A stretch of 35,150 nucleotides of DNA, from NCBI GenBank assembly GCA_020438105.1, contig JAGQVE010000008.1, forward strand, positions 1-35,150. Reading direction: 5' to 3'. Below the pieces are notes generated by a model, which searched no databases, was not told where the DNA came from, and saw only the letters and a list, made by a program, of their open reading frames with translations. Positions 15,621 through 23,363 of this stretch are shown here, one piece after another. Position numbers and translations under genes: made by a program. The stretch's first letter is position 1; each line of letters begins with the position of its first letter. The DNA is from Bacteroidales bacterium. Lineage in GTDB: Bacteria > Bacteroidota > Bacteroidia > Bacteroidales > JAADJA01.

Positions 15621-16995
15621 AAGATTCTGCACGAATATTATATTTTTGAATCCGCCGGTATAGTGCATTCCATTGCAACCCCAGCAGTTTTGATGCTTTA
15701 CTCAGGTTATTCCCGCTGGCCGAAAGGGCCTCAAGAATGGTCCTTCTTTCAATTTCATCCAGGTTGTAAACATTTCCATAATTTGATTCGGGTGGTTTTG
15801 TAAAACCTGAAATTTCCGGGAAACAGGATTCGTTTATCACTCCCCCGTTATTCAAAATTACGGCGCGTTCGCAGAGGTTTCTGAGTTCCCTGACATTTCC
15901 CGGGAAGTTATAATTCAATAATATTTCATTCACCCCCGGGGCAATTGATTTGAGCGGTTTTTTCATTTTCAAGGCGTAAAACTGTAAAAAATGATCGGCC
16001 AGAACAGGAATATCTTCAGGGCGATCGCGCAGAGGTGGTATATTGATCTGGAAAGTGCTGATACGGTAAAACAGATCGCTCCTGAATTTATCGCCCGACT
16101 TGAGTGATTCCACATCTTTATTGGTTGCAGCAATAATCCTGATATTAAATGATTTTGCATGTGGTGAACCTACTTTATTAAACCTACGGTCTTCGAGGAC
16201 TCTCAGCATTTTAATTTGCAAAGTTATTGGCATATCACCAATCTCATCCAGGAACAGGGTTCCGTTATTAGCAACTTCAAACCAACCTTCTTTTTCTTGT
16301 ATAGCACCGGTAAATGATTCTTTTTTGTGGCCGAAAAATTCACTTTCGAACAGGGGCTCCGGAATAGCCGAGGTGTTAACAGCACCAAAAAACTCATCGC
16401 TGCGGTTACTGAGCATATGTATTCCTCTGGCCACAAGTTCCTTTCCTGTGCCACTCTCGCCGGTAATTAAAACGGAGGTGTCATCAGCCTGCGCAACTTT
16501 GGCCATGGTTTGTTTTATAATTTCCATCGAATTACTCACACTCACTATCTCGTACCCAATCTTCTCATGTAATTCCTTGTTCAGAAAGGTCTTTTTAAGT
16601 TCAGATTGTTTTAGCTCAATTTTTTTATCCCTGTATTTGCTGGTCCTTTCGATGGACATTTGGATGTCATTCAAATCAAATGGTTTCTTGAAAAAATCGA
16701 AAGCACCAATATGCATGATCTCCACCACCTCTTCCATGCCTGCATGTGAACTGATCATGATAATTTCAACTTCAGGATACTTTTCCTTAACTTTTTTGAT
16801 GAAGGTTATTCCATCCATTTCAGGCAAACGAATATCACAGATGAAAATATCAATATTTTCGGCTTCAAACACAGCCATTGCCTCCGATGGTCTTGACGAC
16901 AAAAAGACATTGTGCCTGCGGTGTAAATATGCTTTGATTATTCGCTGTATGGCCGGATCATCGTCCAATACGAGGATGGTGAGGGCGTTTTCCAT
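15619..16995 (-). CDS. NtrC-family sigma54-dependent response regulator
   Basis: 458 residues in the classic order. The receiver has phospho-acceptor D54 in CDIRLPEMDG and K104 before P105. The AAA+ domain has Walker A GESGTGKE (179-186), Walker B LFLDEIGD (247-254) and arginine-finger region KFRSDLFYRIS. A Fis-type helix-turn-helix is at 414-453 (NLSKASKLLGLQWNALYRRI). The sigma54-contact loop reads ESFTGA (226-231) instead of GAFTGA; the FTGA core is kept. It should activate sigma54 promoters on phosphorylation. No histidine kinase is adjacent. Two copies of one palindrome lie in the 250 bp before it, suggesting autoregulation and control of the divergent lipoprotein gene. Confidence 0.94.
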   Translation of the reverse strand: MENALTILVLDDDPAIQRIIKAYLHRRHNVFLSSRPSEAMAVFEAENIDIFICDIRLPEMDGITFIKKVKEKYPEVEIIMISSHAGMEEVVEIMHIGAFDFFKKPFDLNDIQMSIERTSKYRDKKIELKQSELKKTFLNKELHEKIGYEIVSVSNSMEIIKQTMAKVAQADDTSVLITGESGTGKELVARGIHMLSNRSDEFFGAVNTSAIPEPLFESEFFGHKKESFTGAIQEKEGWFEVANNGTLFLDEIGDMPITLQIKMLRVLEDRRFNKVGSPHAKSFNIRIIAATNKDVESLKSGDKFRSDLFYRISTFQINIPPLRDRPEDIPVLADHFLQFYALKMKKPLKSIAPGVNEILLNYNFPGNVRELRNLCERAVILNNGGVINESCFPEISGFTKPPESNYGNVYNLDEIERRTILEALSASGNNLSKASKLLGLQWNALYRRIQKYNIRAES

Positions 16996-17016
16996 TTCGA
17001 TTCTTTTTTGTTTGAC

Positions 17017-17032
17017 TCTTCAATAATGAAGA
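17017..17032. promoter_or_regulatory. Palindromic site 1, TCTTCA-N4-TGAAGA
   Basis: Perfect 6-bp arms around ATAA, 22 bp upstream of the activator's ATG. The same half-sites and spacing recur 88 bp away. Spacing and symmetry fit a Fis-type HTH dimer site; binding is inferred. Confidence 0.5.
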
Positions 17033-17102
17033 TGTCTTCGTTTACGCAGAATATCCGAAAAGTTTGCACTAATAGCGGGTATTTCAGCAAAAGCATAAAA
17101 TT

Positions 17103-17122
17103 ATTCTTCACCAATGAAGAAT
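17103..17122. promoter_or_regulatory. Palindromic site 2, ATTCTTCA-N4-TGAAGAAT
   Basis: Perfect 8-bp arms around CCAA containing the same core as site 1. Centred about 100 bp before the predicted start of the LruC transcript, a usual distance for an enhancer-type site. Confidence 0.5.
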
Positions 17123-17185
17123 AGATTTTTTCATACAAATTTTATTTTTAAGTTAAGTGCTACTAAAACAGCGAGTTAGGACTTG

Positions 17186-17202
17186 TGGCACGAAAATCGG
17201 CA
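17186..17202 (+). promoter_or_regulatory. Possible sigma54 (-24/-12) promoter of the LruC lipoprotein gene
   Basis: TGGCACGAAAATCGGCA has a perfect -24 half (TGGCACG). The GC of the -12 half is 11 instead of 10 nt after the GG, so the match is imperfect. The start would be about 34 nt before the ATG. Support comes from the neighbouring activator gene and the two palindromes. Confidence 0.35.
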
Positions 17203-17246
17203 AGTGCTGAGAAAATTAATTTAGAAAAAATCAAAAAATCATATTT

Positions 17247-19346
17247 ATGAAAAAATTAGTAATCCTTTCACTTGCATTTTTAATCGGCTTAAGTAGCTGT
17301 ATGAAAGATGAGTTTGAACAATCACTTCCACAAACAGAAAATTCAAATCTTTTCGATTTTCTATTTAAAACCACTTCAGATGTTTCTGTTGAATTAACTT
17401 TTGAAAATTTTTCAGGGGGTCGATTGAGAAACATTTCTTTTGAGATTTATACCCGGAATCCCTTCATTAACGGCACAGAATTGAGTTCTACCATTCAGGA
17501 TAAATCAAGTTTAATTTTCCGAGGTAATAGCGGTAGCGATGGTATTTATTTGGATAAATTCAATATTCCGGCTTATGTCGAAAATATTTATGTGGTACCA
17601 TCATACATTGGATTAATGCGTTATTATGAGGTTCCTGTAAGCCAGGGTCAGGCTAGTGCTGTAATTTCTCCTGCTATAAGGGATGCCGCTTATAAAGCCA
17701 CACCTGCAGGTATCGGTGATCAAATGAACTTAAAAAGTGGCAACACAATTATTCCTTACCTGACCTTGGGAGATTGGGGTATCAATTATGGTTTACCGTT
17801 TTATCTCGAGCCCGAAGGTGATGTTTTATCAGATGAATTTATTGCTGATATTAATGCTTCCTTACCCGAGTCACAGCCGCTTCCTGTTTCGCATCCTCAA
17901 TATCTTGCCAACAATGCAGAACCAAACCTTGTTTTAGACGAGCAATGTGAAGTTTGGGTAACATTTGTGCATGAAGGAGCCGGATGGTTAAACTCACTTG
18001 GTTATTATACCTATGAACAAGGCAATGCGCCCGAATCGGTTGAAGATATTGAAGATCGCACCATCATTTCTCCAAATGCATCCCTGCAGGGTAGTGGTGG
18101 CCAGTTACAGCCCGGCGATAAGGTAAAACTTAAATATTACAATCAGGAAACTGGTGTGATGAGTGATACATTCCCTGCAAACATTGTTATAGGTTGGTTT
18201 TTAATTGCTCATGGATGGGAGAATGGATCTATTTCTTCAACGGATTACATTCACTATTCAAATTTCAATTTAAATATGGAAACGGATGATGATCTGAAAA
18301 GACATAATGTATTGTTATTTGATGCAGAGCGCGAATTATTCCTCATCGGATTTGAAGATATAAACAGATCCACATCAAGTTGTGACCAGGATTTTAATGA
18401 TGCAGTTTTTTATGCTACTGCAAATCCCATTGAAGCCATTAACACTACTTACGTTCCTCCAATTGATGATCCGGAAGATACTGACGGCGACGGTGTTTCA
18501 GATATTTTTGATGAATACCCAACTGATCCTGAGCGTGCATACAACTATTATTATCCGGCTCAGGGCGATTTTGGAACCCTTGTTTTCGAAGATCTGTGGC
18601 CCTCACGTGGCGACTATGATTTCAATGACCTGGTGGTTGACTATCAATACAAAAAAGTTGCAAATGCTGATAATAAAATCGTTGAAATGATGCCAACTTA
18701 CGTGGTAAGAGCAATTGGAGCCGGTTTCCACAATGGCTTTGGAATTTCTCTGGATGTTGATCCGTCGGAAGTAGAATCAGTGATCGGACAACACCTGACC
18801 AACAATGTTTCCACTTTACACAGCAACGGAACAGAAACCAACCAGGAAGACGCGGTTATACTCGTTTTTGATGATGCATGGGATGTCGTAACACATGGAA
18901 GCCCCGGAACTTTTTTCAATACACAGGCAGGTGCACCGGTTTTTGATCCCGATACCGTAAATCTTACCATCAAATTTACTACTCCGATGGTGTCTGCAAA
19001 TTTAGGACTCGCACCTTACAATCCATTCATATTTGTTAACTATGACCGAGCTAAAGAAATTCACTTACCGGGTTCAAAACCAACTAACAAAGCTGATTAC
19101 AGTTTATTTTGCACTGGTGATGATGAATCAGATCCTTCAACAGGCAGGTATTATTTCTCATCCGACAGTTATCCATGGGCAGCTAATCTTCCCGAAAGTT
19201 TTGATTATCCAGTGGAGAAAGCAAATATCACCGAGGCTCACCTCATGTTCGGTCCATGGGCATCAAGCAATGGGTTCAATTATATGGACTGGTTCCAGGA
19301 CAAACCAGGGTATAGAAACAATTCGAAAATTTTTTCAGGTAATTAA
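17247..19346 (+). CDS. LruC-domain lipoprotein with DUF4114 region
   Basis: 699 residues. A lipoprotein signal peptide ends in GLSSC with acylated C18. Residues about 305-395 match DUF4114: IGWFLIAHGW, ERELFLIGFEDINR and a DFNDAVFY acidic motif. A thrombospondin type 3-like calcium loop follows (DTDGDGVSDIFDEYPTDPER, 411-430), then a LruC domain (about 430-690) with AYNYYYPAQGDFGTLVFED and RGDYDFNDLVVDY. LruC proteins are outer-membrane lipoproteins first noted in Leptospira and common in Bacteroidota; their role is unknown, though the acidic DFND loops suggest calcium binding. A possible sigma54 promoter and activator sites lie upstream and two hairpins downstream. Confidence 0.9.
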   Translation: MKKLVILSLAFLIGLSSCMKDEFEQSLPQTENSNLFDFLFKTTSDVSVELTFENFSGGRLRNISFEIYTRNPFINGTELSSTIQDKSSLIFRGNSGSDGIYLDKFNIPAYVENIYVVPSYIGLMRYYEVPVSQGQASAVISPAIRDAAYKATPAGIGDQMNLKSGNTIIPYLTLGDWGINYGLPFYLEPEGDVLSDEFIADINASLPESQPLPVSHPQYLANNAEPNLVLDEQCEVWVTFVHEGAGWLNSLGYYTYEQGNAPESVEDIEDRTIISPNASLQGSGGQLQPGDKVKLKYYNQETGVMSDTFPANIVIGWFLIAHGWENGSISSTDYIHYSNFNLNMETDDDLKRHNVLLFDAERELFLIGFEDINRSTSSCDQDFNDAVFYATANPIEAINTTYVPPIDDPEDTDGDGVSDIFDEYPTDPERAYNYYYPAQGDFGTLVFEDLWPSRGDYDFNDLVVDYQYKKVANADNKIVEMMPTYVVRAIGAGFHNGFGISLDVDPSEVESVIGQHLTNNVSTLHSNGTETNQEDAVILVFDDAWDVVTHGSPGTFFNTQAGAPVFDPDTVNLTIKFTTPMVSANLGLAPYNPFIFVNYDRAKEIHLPGSKPTNKADYSLFCTGDDESDPSTGRYYFSSDSYPWAANLPESFDYPVEKANITEAHLMFGPWASSNGFNYMDWFQDKPGYRNNSKIFSGN

Positions 19347-19358
19347 ATAAGCAGGACT

Positions 19359-19395
19359 AGCATGTGCAATCACACCCTTCGATTGTACAGATGCT
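19359..19395 (+). other. Hairpin in the 3' region of the LruC transcript
   Basis: AGCAT+GTGCAATC pairs with GATTGTAC+ATGCT: 13 pairs, one wobble, a 2-nt bulge (AG) and a 9-nt loop. It precedes the terminator hairpin by about 34 nt, with a GGGGTTTTTTT stretch between. It may stabilise the mRNA end or be a small-RNA module. Confidence 0.5.
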
Positions 19396-19428
19396 CAGGT
19401 TGATTTTGATAAGAGGGGTTTTTTTAGG

Positions 19429-19469
19429 AGCTCCCGTGAAGTAAGAAGGCACGGGAGCTTGATTTTTTT
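19429..19469 (+). terminator. Terminator of the LruC gene
   Basis: AGCTCCCGTG pairs perfectly with CACGGGAGCT around an 11-nt loop, followed by TGATTTTTTT. The T run overlaps the stop codon of the convergent PLP-enzyme gene. Confidence 0.9.
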
Positions 19470-20649
19470 ATACATGCATCAACGCCTGGTCGAGGTCGGC
19501 AATAATGTCTTCAGCTTCCTCAATTCCAACAGATAAACGAACAAGTCCGTCACTGATACCTGCTTTTTCTTTGGCCTCCCTTGAAAGTTTTGAATGGGTC
19601 ATTGAGGCAGGATGCTGTATCAGTGTTTCAATGCCACCCAGCGAAACAGCCAACAAAGCTAGCTGAACGTTGTCCATCATTTTTTTGCCTGCATCAAGTC
19701 CTCCCTTCAGTCCGAAAGAGATCATAGCCCCAGGGCCCCGCATTTGTTTTTGAGCCAGTTCATATTGCGGGTGCGATTTTAATCCGGGATACTTAACCCA
19801 CTCAACTTTCGGGTGATTTTCGAGAAACTCGGCTACTTTCATGGAGTTGGCCTGCGCCCTGTCAATCCTGATGGCAAGTGTTTTCAGTCCCCGCCGGGTT
19901 AAGAATGCCTGATGCGGATCCATGTTGCAACCCACGTTCATCATTACACTTCGCAATTGCCTGTACATCTCTTCTGTTTTTGCCACCACCATTCCGGCTA
20001 CGATATCGGCGTGTCCATTGATAAACTTGGTCATGGAATGCAGCACGATATCTGCACCCAAATCAAGAGGGTTTTGTAAATAAGGACTGCAGAAAGTATT
20101 ATCAACACAAACTACGGCACCAACTTCTTTGGCAATCTCGCTTACTGCCTTAATATCTGTTATCCCGATGGTAGGGTTTGCAGGTGTTTCAAGGAAAATA
20201 AGCCGGGTATTGGGCCTGATGGCATTTTTAACATTTTCCAGTTTGGTCGCATCAACAAAGGTTGATTCAACATTAAATTTTGGATACAAAGATTCCATGA
20301 TCGCACGACTTGGTCCGTATAAAGCCTCATGCCCGATCATATGACTTCCCGATTCAAGGATCCCAAGGTAAACAGTGTTTACCGCTGCCATCCCCGAAGA
20401 TGTAGCTATGCCACCAAAACCATTTTCAAGTTCCGCAACGGTTTTTTCAAGATCAATAATGGTAGGGTTTCCGAGGCGTGTGTATATATATCCATCACTT
20501 TCGCCCGCAAAGCACTGAGCACCATGATCTGCATTGTGAAATGCAAAGGTTGACGTTTGATAAATGGGTGTTACGGCACTTAATAATTGATCCTTGTACC
20601 CACCTCCGTGAACCAGTTTTGAATTGAATCCTTTGTTTTTTGTATCCAT
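19468..20649 (-). CDS. Cys/Met-metabolism PLP enzyme (methionine gamma-lyase / cystathionine gamma-lyase type)
   Basis: 393 residues, the normal length for this trans-sulfuration family. The PLP lysine is K208 in HSMTKFINGHADIVAG. Phosphate and ring contacts are Y56/R58 in YTRLGNPT, Y111 in ALYG and D183 in VCVDNTF. At the position after LYG where methionine gamma-lyases have cysteine and cystathionine enzymes have glycine, this protein has proline (LYGPSRAI), so substrate cannot be read from the sequence. Options are methionine gamma-lyase, cystathionine gamma-lyase or gamma-synthase. It stands alone with its own promoter; no met or cys genes adjoin it. Confidence 0.9.
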   Translation of the reverse strand: MDTKNKGFNSKLVHGGGYKDQLLSAVTPIYQTSTFAFHNADHGAQCFAGESDGYIYTRLGNPTIIDLEKTVAELENGFGGIATSSGMAAVNTVYLGILESGSHMIGHEALYGPSRAIMESLYPKFNVESTFVDATKLENVKNAIRPNTRLIFLETPANPTIGITDIKAVSEIAKEVGAVVCVDNTFCSPYLQNPLDLGADIVLHSMTKFINGHADIVAGMVVAKTEEMYRQLRSVMMNVGCNMDPHQAFLTRRGLKTLAIRIDRAQANSMKVAEFLENHPKVEWVKYPGLKSHPQYELAQKQMRGPGAMISFGLKGGLDAGKKMMDNVQLALLAVSLGGIETLIQHPASMTHSKLSREAKEKAGISDGLVRLSVGIEEAEDIIADLDQALMHV

Positions 20650-20724
20650 GTGTTTTGTCTTAAAAATTTATTGCTTGAGAAAGGTTAATCCGTTTTGATA
20701 TACTTTGAAGAAATTCATATTCAA

Positions 20725-20732
20725 CAAATGTA
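20725..20732 (-). promoter_or_regulatory. Exact -7 element for the PLP enzyme gene
   Basis: Plus-strand CAAATGTA is TACATTTG on the minus strand. The predicted leader is about 70 nt. No clear -33 element. Confidence 0.45.
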
Positions 20733-20872
20733 TACAGATATTTCGTAGGTTAAAAAGTTTCAGATTCTAAATTTCTTCTAAATAAGCACCTGGCATGCTT
20801 TACCCGGAGGGTTAATTCAATCCGAACTATTCTTTGGAAGTGCTGTTGTATTTATGTTCACGCAATTTTCAT

Positions 20873-20880
20873 TAATTTTG
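20873..20880 (+). promoter_or_regulatory. Exact -7 element deciding the start of the E1 gene
   Basis: TAATTTTG matches TAnnTTTG and would start transcription near 20886. It lies inside the longest possible reading frame (ATG at 20854), which supports the ATG at 20902 as the true start. Confidence 0.5.
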
Positions 20881-20901
20881 AGCGCAAATCGCAATGTATC
20901 T

Positions 20902-23322
20902 ATGGCAAGTAAAAAATCACCATCAAAAGCATATATAGAGGAAGTGTTGAACGATTACCGGATAGCTAACGAAAGCCGTCAGGTAAGCCTGCTGGGCCGG
21001 CGCGAAGTACTCACCGGTAAAGCTAAATTTGGCATTTTTGGTGATGGAAAAGAAATACCACAACTCGCCATGGCCAAAGTTTTTAAGCCAGGCGACTGGC
21101 GTGCAGGGTATTATCGTGATCAAACTTTTATGTTTGCTTCCGGACTAATGACCCTTGAACAATTTTTTGCCCAGTTATATGGCGATACGGATGATAAATT
21201 TAATCCGCAATCGGCAGGCCGACTGATGAATAATCACTTTTCATCGCGAACTCTGGATGAGAATGGCAATTGGCTCAGGTTAACTGAAATTAAAAACGTA
21301 TCTGCAGACATTTCTCCTACCGCAGGCCATATGCCCCGTTTGCTCGGATTAGCCAAGGCTTCAAAACTGTTCAGGCAAAATTCAGAACTAAGCTCTTATA
21401 ATCGGGAAAACCGGTTTTCGGTGAATGGCAACGAGGTGGCTTTTGGCACCATTGGCGATTCATCTACTTCGGAAGGATACTTTTTTGAAGCGCTTAATGC
21501 AGCCGGTGTTTTGGATGTGCCACTGGCCATGTCGGTTTGGGATGATGGATTCGGGATTTCAGTATCACGCGATTTTCAAACTGTAAAAAGTAGTATTAGC
21601 GAGGCTTTGCAAGGATTTAGCCGGGATGAAAAAAAAGGCGGCTTCCTCATTAAGAAAGTAAAGGGCTGGGATTACCCAGAGCTTTGTAAAGCTTATGAAG
21701 AAGGAATAACCATTTGCCGCGAAAAGCATATTCCGGTACTTTTTCATGTGATTGAACTAACCCAGCCTCAGGGTCATTCAACCTCTGGTTCGCATGAGCG
21801 GTATAAAACACCGGAGCGATTGGAATGGGAAACCAAGTTTGATGGAATCCTTAAAATGCGTGAATGGATCATCAGCCAAAAGATTGCTGATGCCAAAACA
21901 CTTGATGCAATTGAAGGGGCTGCTGTTGAAAGGGCCAAAGAAGCAAAGCGAAATGCCTGGCATAATTATATGAGTCCGCTAAAGCACAAGCAAAAAGAAT
22001 TTATAAAAATGGTGGACATTACCACCTGTAATTGTGCAAAAACGGATAAAATTGATGCCATTAAGCAGGACCTCAAACTGGTAGCTGAGCCAATACGAAA
22101 AGATATTGCTTCATCGGCGAGGAAGATACTTCGATTGATATGCGATAGCTGTAGTAATCCGCACAACTCGCTCAAAAAGAACGTTACAAAATGGCTTGAT
22201 GAAGAACTTGCCGATAGTCATGAACGGTACAGTTCAAATCTTTACACCGAAAAAGGTCGCCCTGCATTGCAGGTGAAACCGGTTGATCCTGTTATTACGG
22301 ATGAATCACCACTGGTTCCCGGACGCGTGATCCTGCGTGATAATTTCGATCGTTTGTTTTCAAAATACCCTGAATTACTTGCATTTGGTGAAGATGTCGG
22401 GAAAATTGGCGGAGTAAATCAAACCTATGAAGGATTGCAGGAAAAGTATGGCGAGCATCGTGTTTTTGATACAGGAATCCGGGAGGCTACCATTGTTGGG
22501 CAGGGCGTTGGGCTTGCAATGCGCGGACTCAGACCCATTGCTGAAATTCAGTATTTTGACTATCTTTTATACGCTTTGCAGGTATTGAGTGATGATCTGG
22601 CGACTTTGCGTTACAGGACCAAAGGCTTTCAAAAAGCTCCGCTAATTATAAGTACACGCGGTCACCGGCTGGAAGGGATTTGGCATGCCGGTTCACCATT
22701 GAGCATGGTTATCAACTCTATTCGTGGAATTTATGTTTGTGTGCCCCGCAATATGACACAGGCAGCCGGTTTTTACAATACCTTTCTTGAATCGGACGAT
22801 CCGGCTTTAATTATTGAACCACTCAATGGATACCGCCTGCGTGAAAAAATGCCAGAAAATGTGGGTGACTACAAGATCCCTATTGGCAAGTGTGAGGTTT
22901 TGCATGAGGGTACTGATATTTCTATCGTAACCTACGGCTCTTGTGTGAGAATAGCCGAGGACGCGGTGAAGCAATTAAAGGAATATGGAATCTCTTGTGA
23001 ACTCATTGATGTTCAAACACTGTTGCCATTTGACCTGGATCATACCATTGTGAAATCGTTAATGAAAACAAATAAAATATTGTTTTTTGACGAGGATGTC
23101 CCCGGAGGGGCCACCAGCTTTATGATGCAAAAAGTGTTGGAAGAGCAAAAAGGATATTTTCATTTGGATGCTGAACCCCGCACTGTTACTGCCCGTCAGC
23201 ACAGGGCTGCCTACAGTACCGACGGCGATTATTTTTCAAATCCGAATGCAGAAGATGTGTTTGATGCCGTATATAACCTCATGCATGACTACAGTCCCTC
23301 AAAATACCCCAAGATTTTTTAA
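20902..23322 (+). CDS. 2-oxoacid dehydrogenase E1, fused alpha and beta subunits
   Basis: 806 residues from the chosen ATG; 822 if the upstream ATG at 20854 is used, but a -7 element lies between the two. The alpha half has YRDQTFMFASGL and the thiamine diphosphate motif GDSSTSEGYFFEALNAAG. A linker with a CNCAKTD segment leads to the beta half: LLAFGEDVGKIGGVNQTYEG, FDTGIREATIVGQGVGLAM, HRLEGIWHAGSP and the C-terminal transketolase domain (TYGSCVRIAEDA, FFDEDVPGGATSF). It decarboxylates a 2-oxoacid, probably branched-chain, and passes the acyl group to an E2 lipoyl subunit. No E2 or E3 gene is in the window. The fusion is usual for Bacteroidota. Confidence 0.9.
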   Translation: MASKKSPSKAYIEEVLNDYRIANESRQVSLLGRREVLTGKAKFGIFGDGKEIPQLAMAKVFKPGDWRAGYYRDQTFMFASGLMTLEQFFAQLYGDTDDKFNPQSAGRLMNNHFSSRTLDENGNWLRLTEIKNVSADISPTAGHMPRLLGLAKASKLFRQNSELSSYNRENRFSVNGNEVAFGTIGDSSTSEGYFFEALNAAGVLDVPLAMSVWDDGFGISVSRDFQTVKSSISEALQGFSRDEKKGGFLIKKVKGWDYPELCKAYEEGITICREKHIPVLFHVIELTQPQGHSTSGSHERYKTPERLEWETKFDGILKMREWIISQKIADAKTLDAIEGAAVERAKEAKRNAWHNYMSPLKHKQKEFIKMVDITTCNCAKTDKIDAIKQDLKLVAEPIRKDIASSARKILRLICDSCSNPHNSLKKNVTKWLDEELADSHERYSSNLYTEKGRPALQVKPVDPVITDESPLVPGRVILRDNFDRLFSKYPELLAFGEDVGKIGGVNQTYEGLQEKYGEHRVFDTGIREATIVGQGVGLAMRGLRPIAEIQYFDYLLYALQVLSDDLATLRYRTKGFQKAPLIISTRGHRLEGIWHAGSPLSMVINSIRGIYVCVPRNMTQAAGFYNTFLESDDPALIIEPLNGYRLREKMPENVGDYKIPIGKCEVLHEGTDISIVTYGSCVRIAEDAVKQLKEYGISCELIDVQTLLPFDLDHTIVKSLMKTNKILFFDEDVPGGATSFMMQKVLEEQKGYFHLDAEPRTVTARQHRAAYSTDGDYFSNPNAEDVFDAVYNLMHDYSPSKYPKIF

Positions 23323-23363
23323 TTGATATGAAATCCGGTAATCCGGGATAATAATTTGTTAAA

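Noticed and set aside
15619..16995. Direct pairing of the histidine kinase (4626-5861) with this response regulator
   Set aside because: They are 10 kb apart with no shared control elements; possible but unsupported.
16100..17026. Rightward 308-aa frame inside the activator gene
   Set aside because: Mirror of a fully motif-supported NtrC protein; Ser/Ile-rich without domains.
20650..20853. SAM riboswitch upstream of the PLP enzyme
   Set aside because: No recognisable conserved core or pairing pattern; the only clear element is a -7 promoter octamer.
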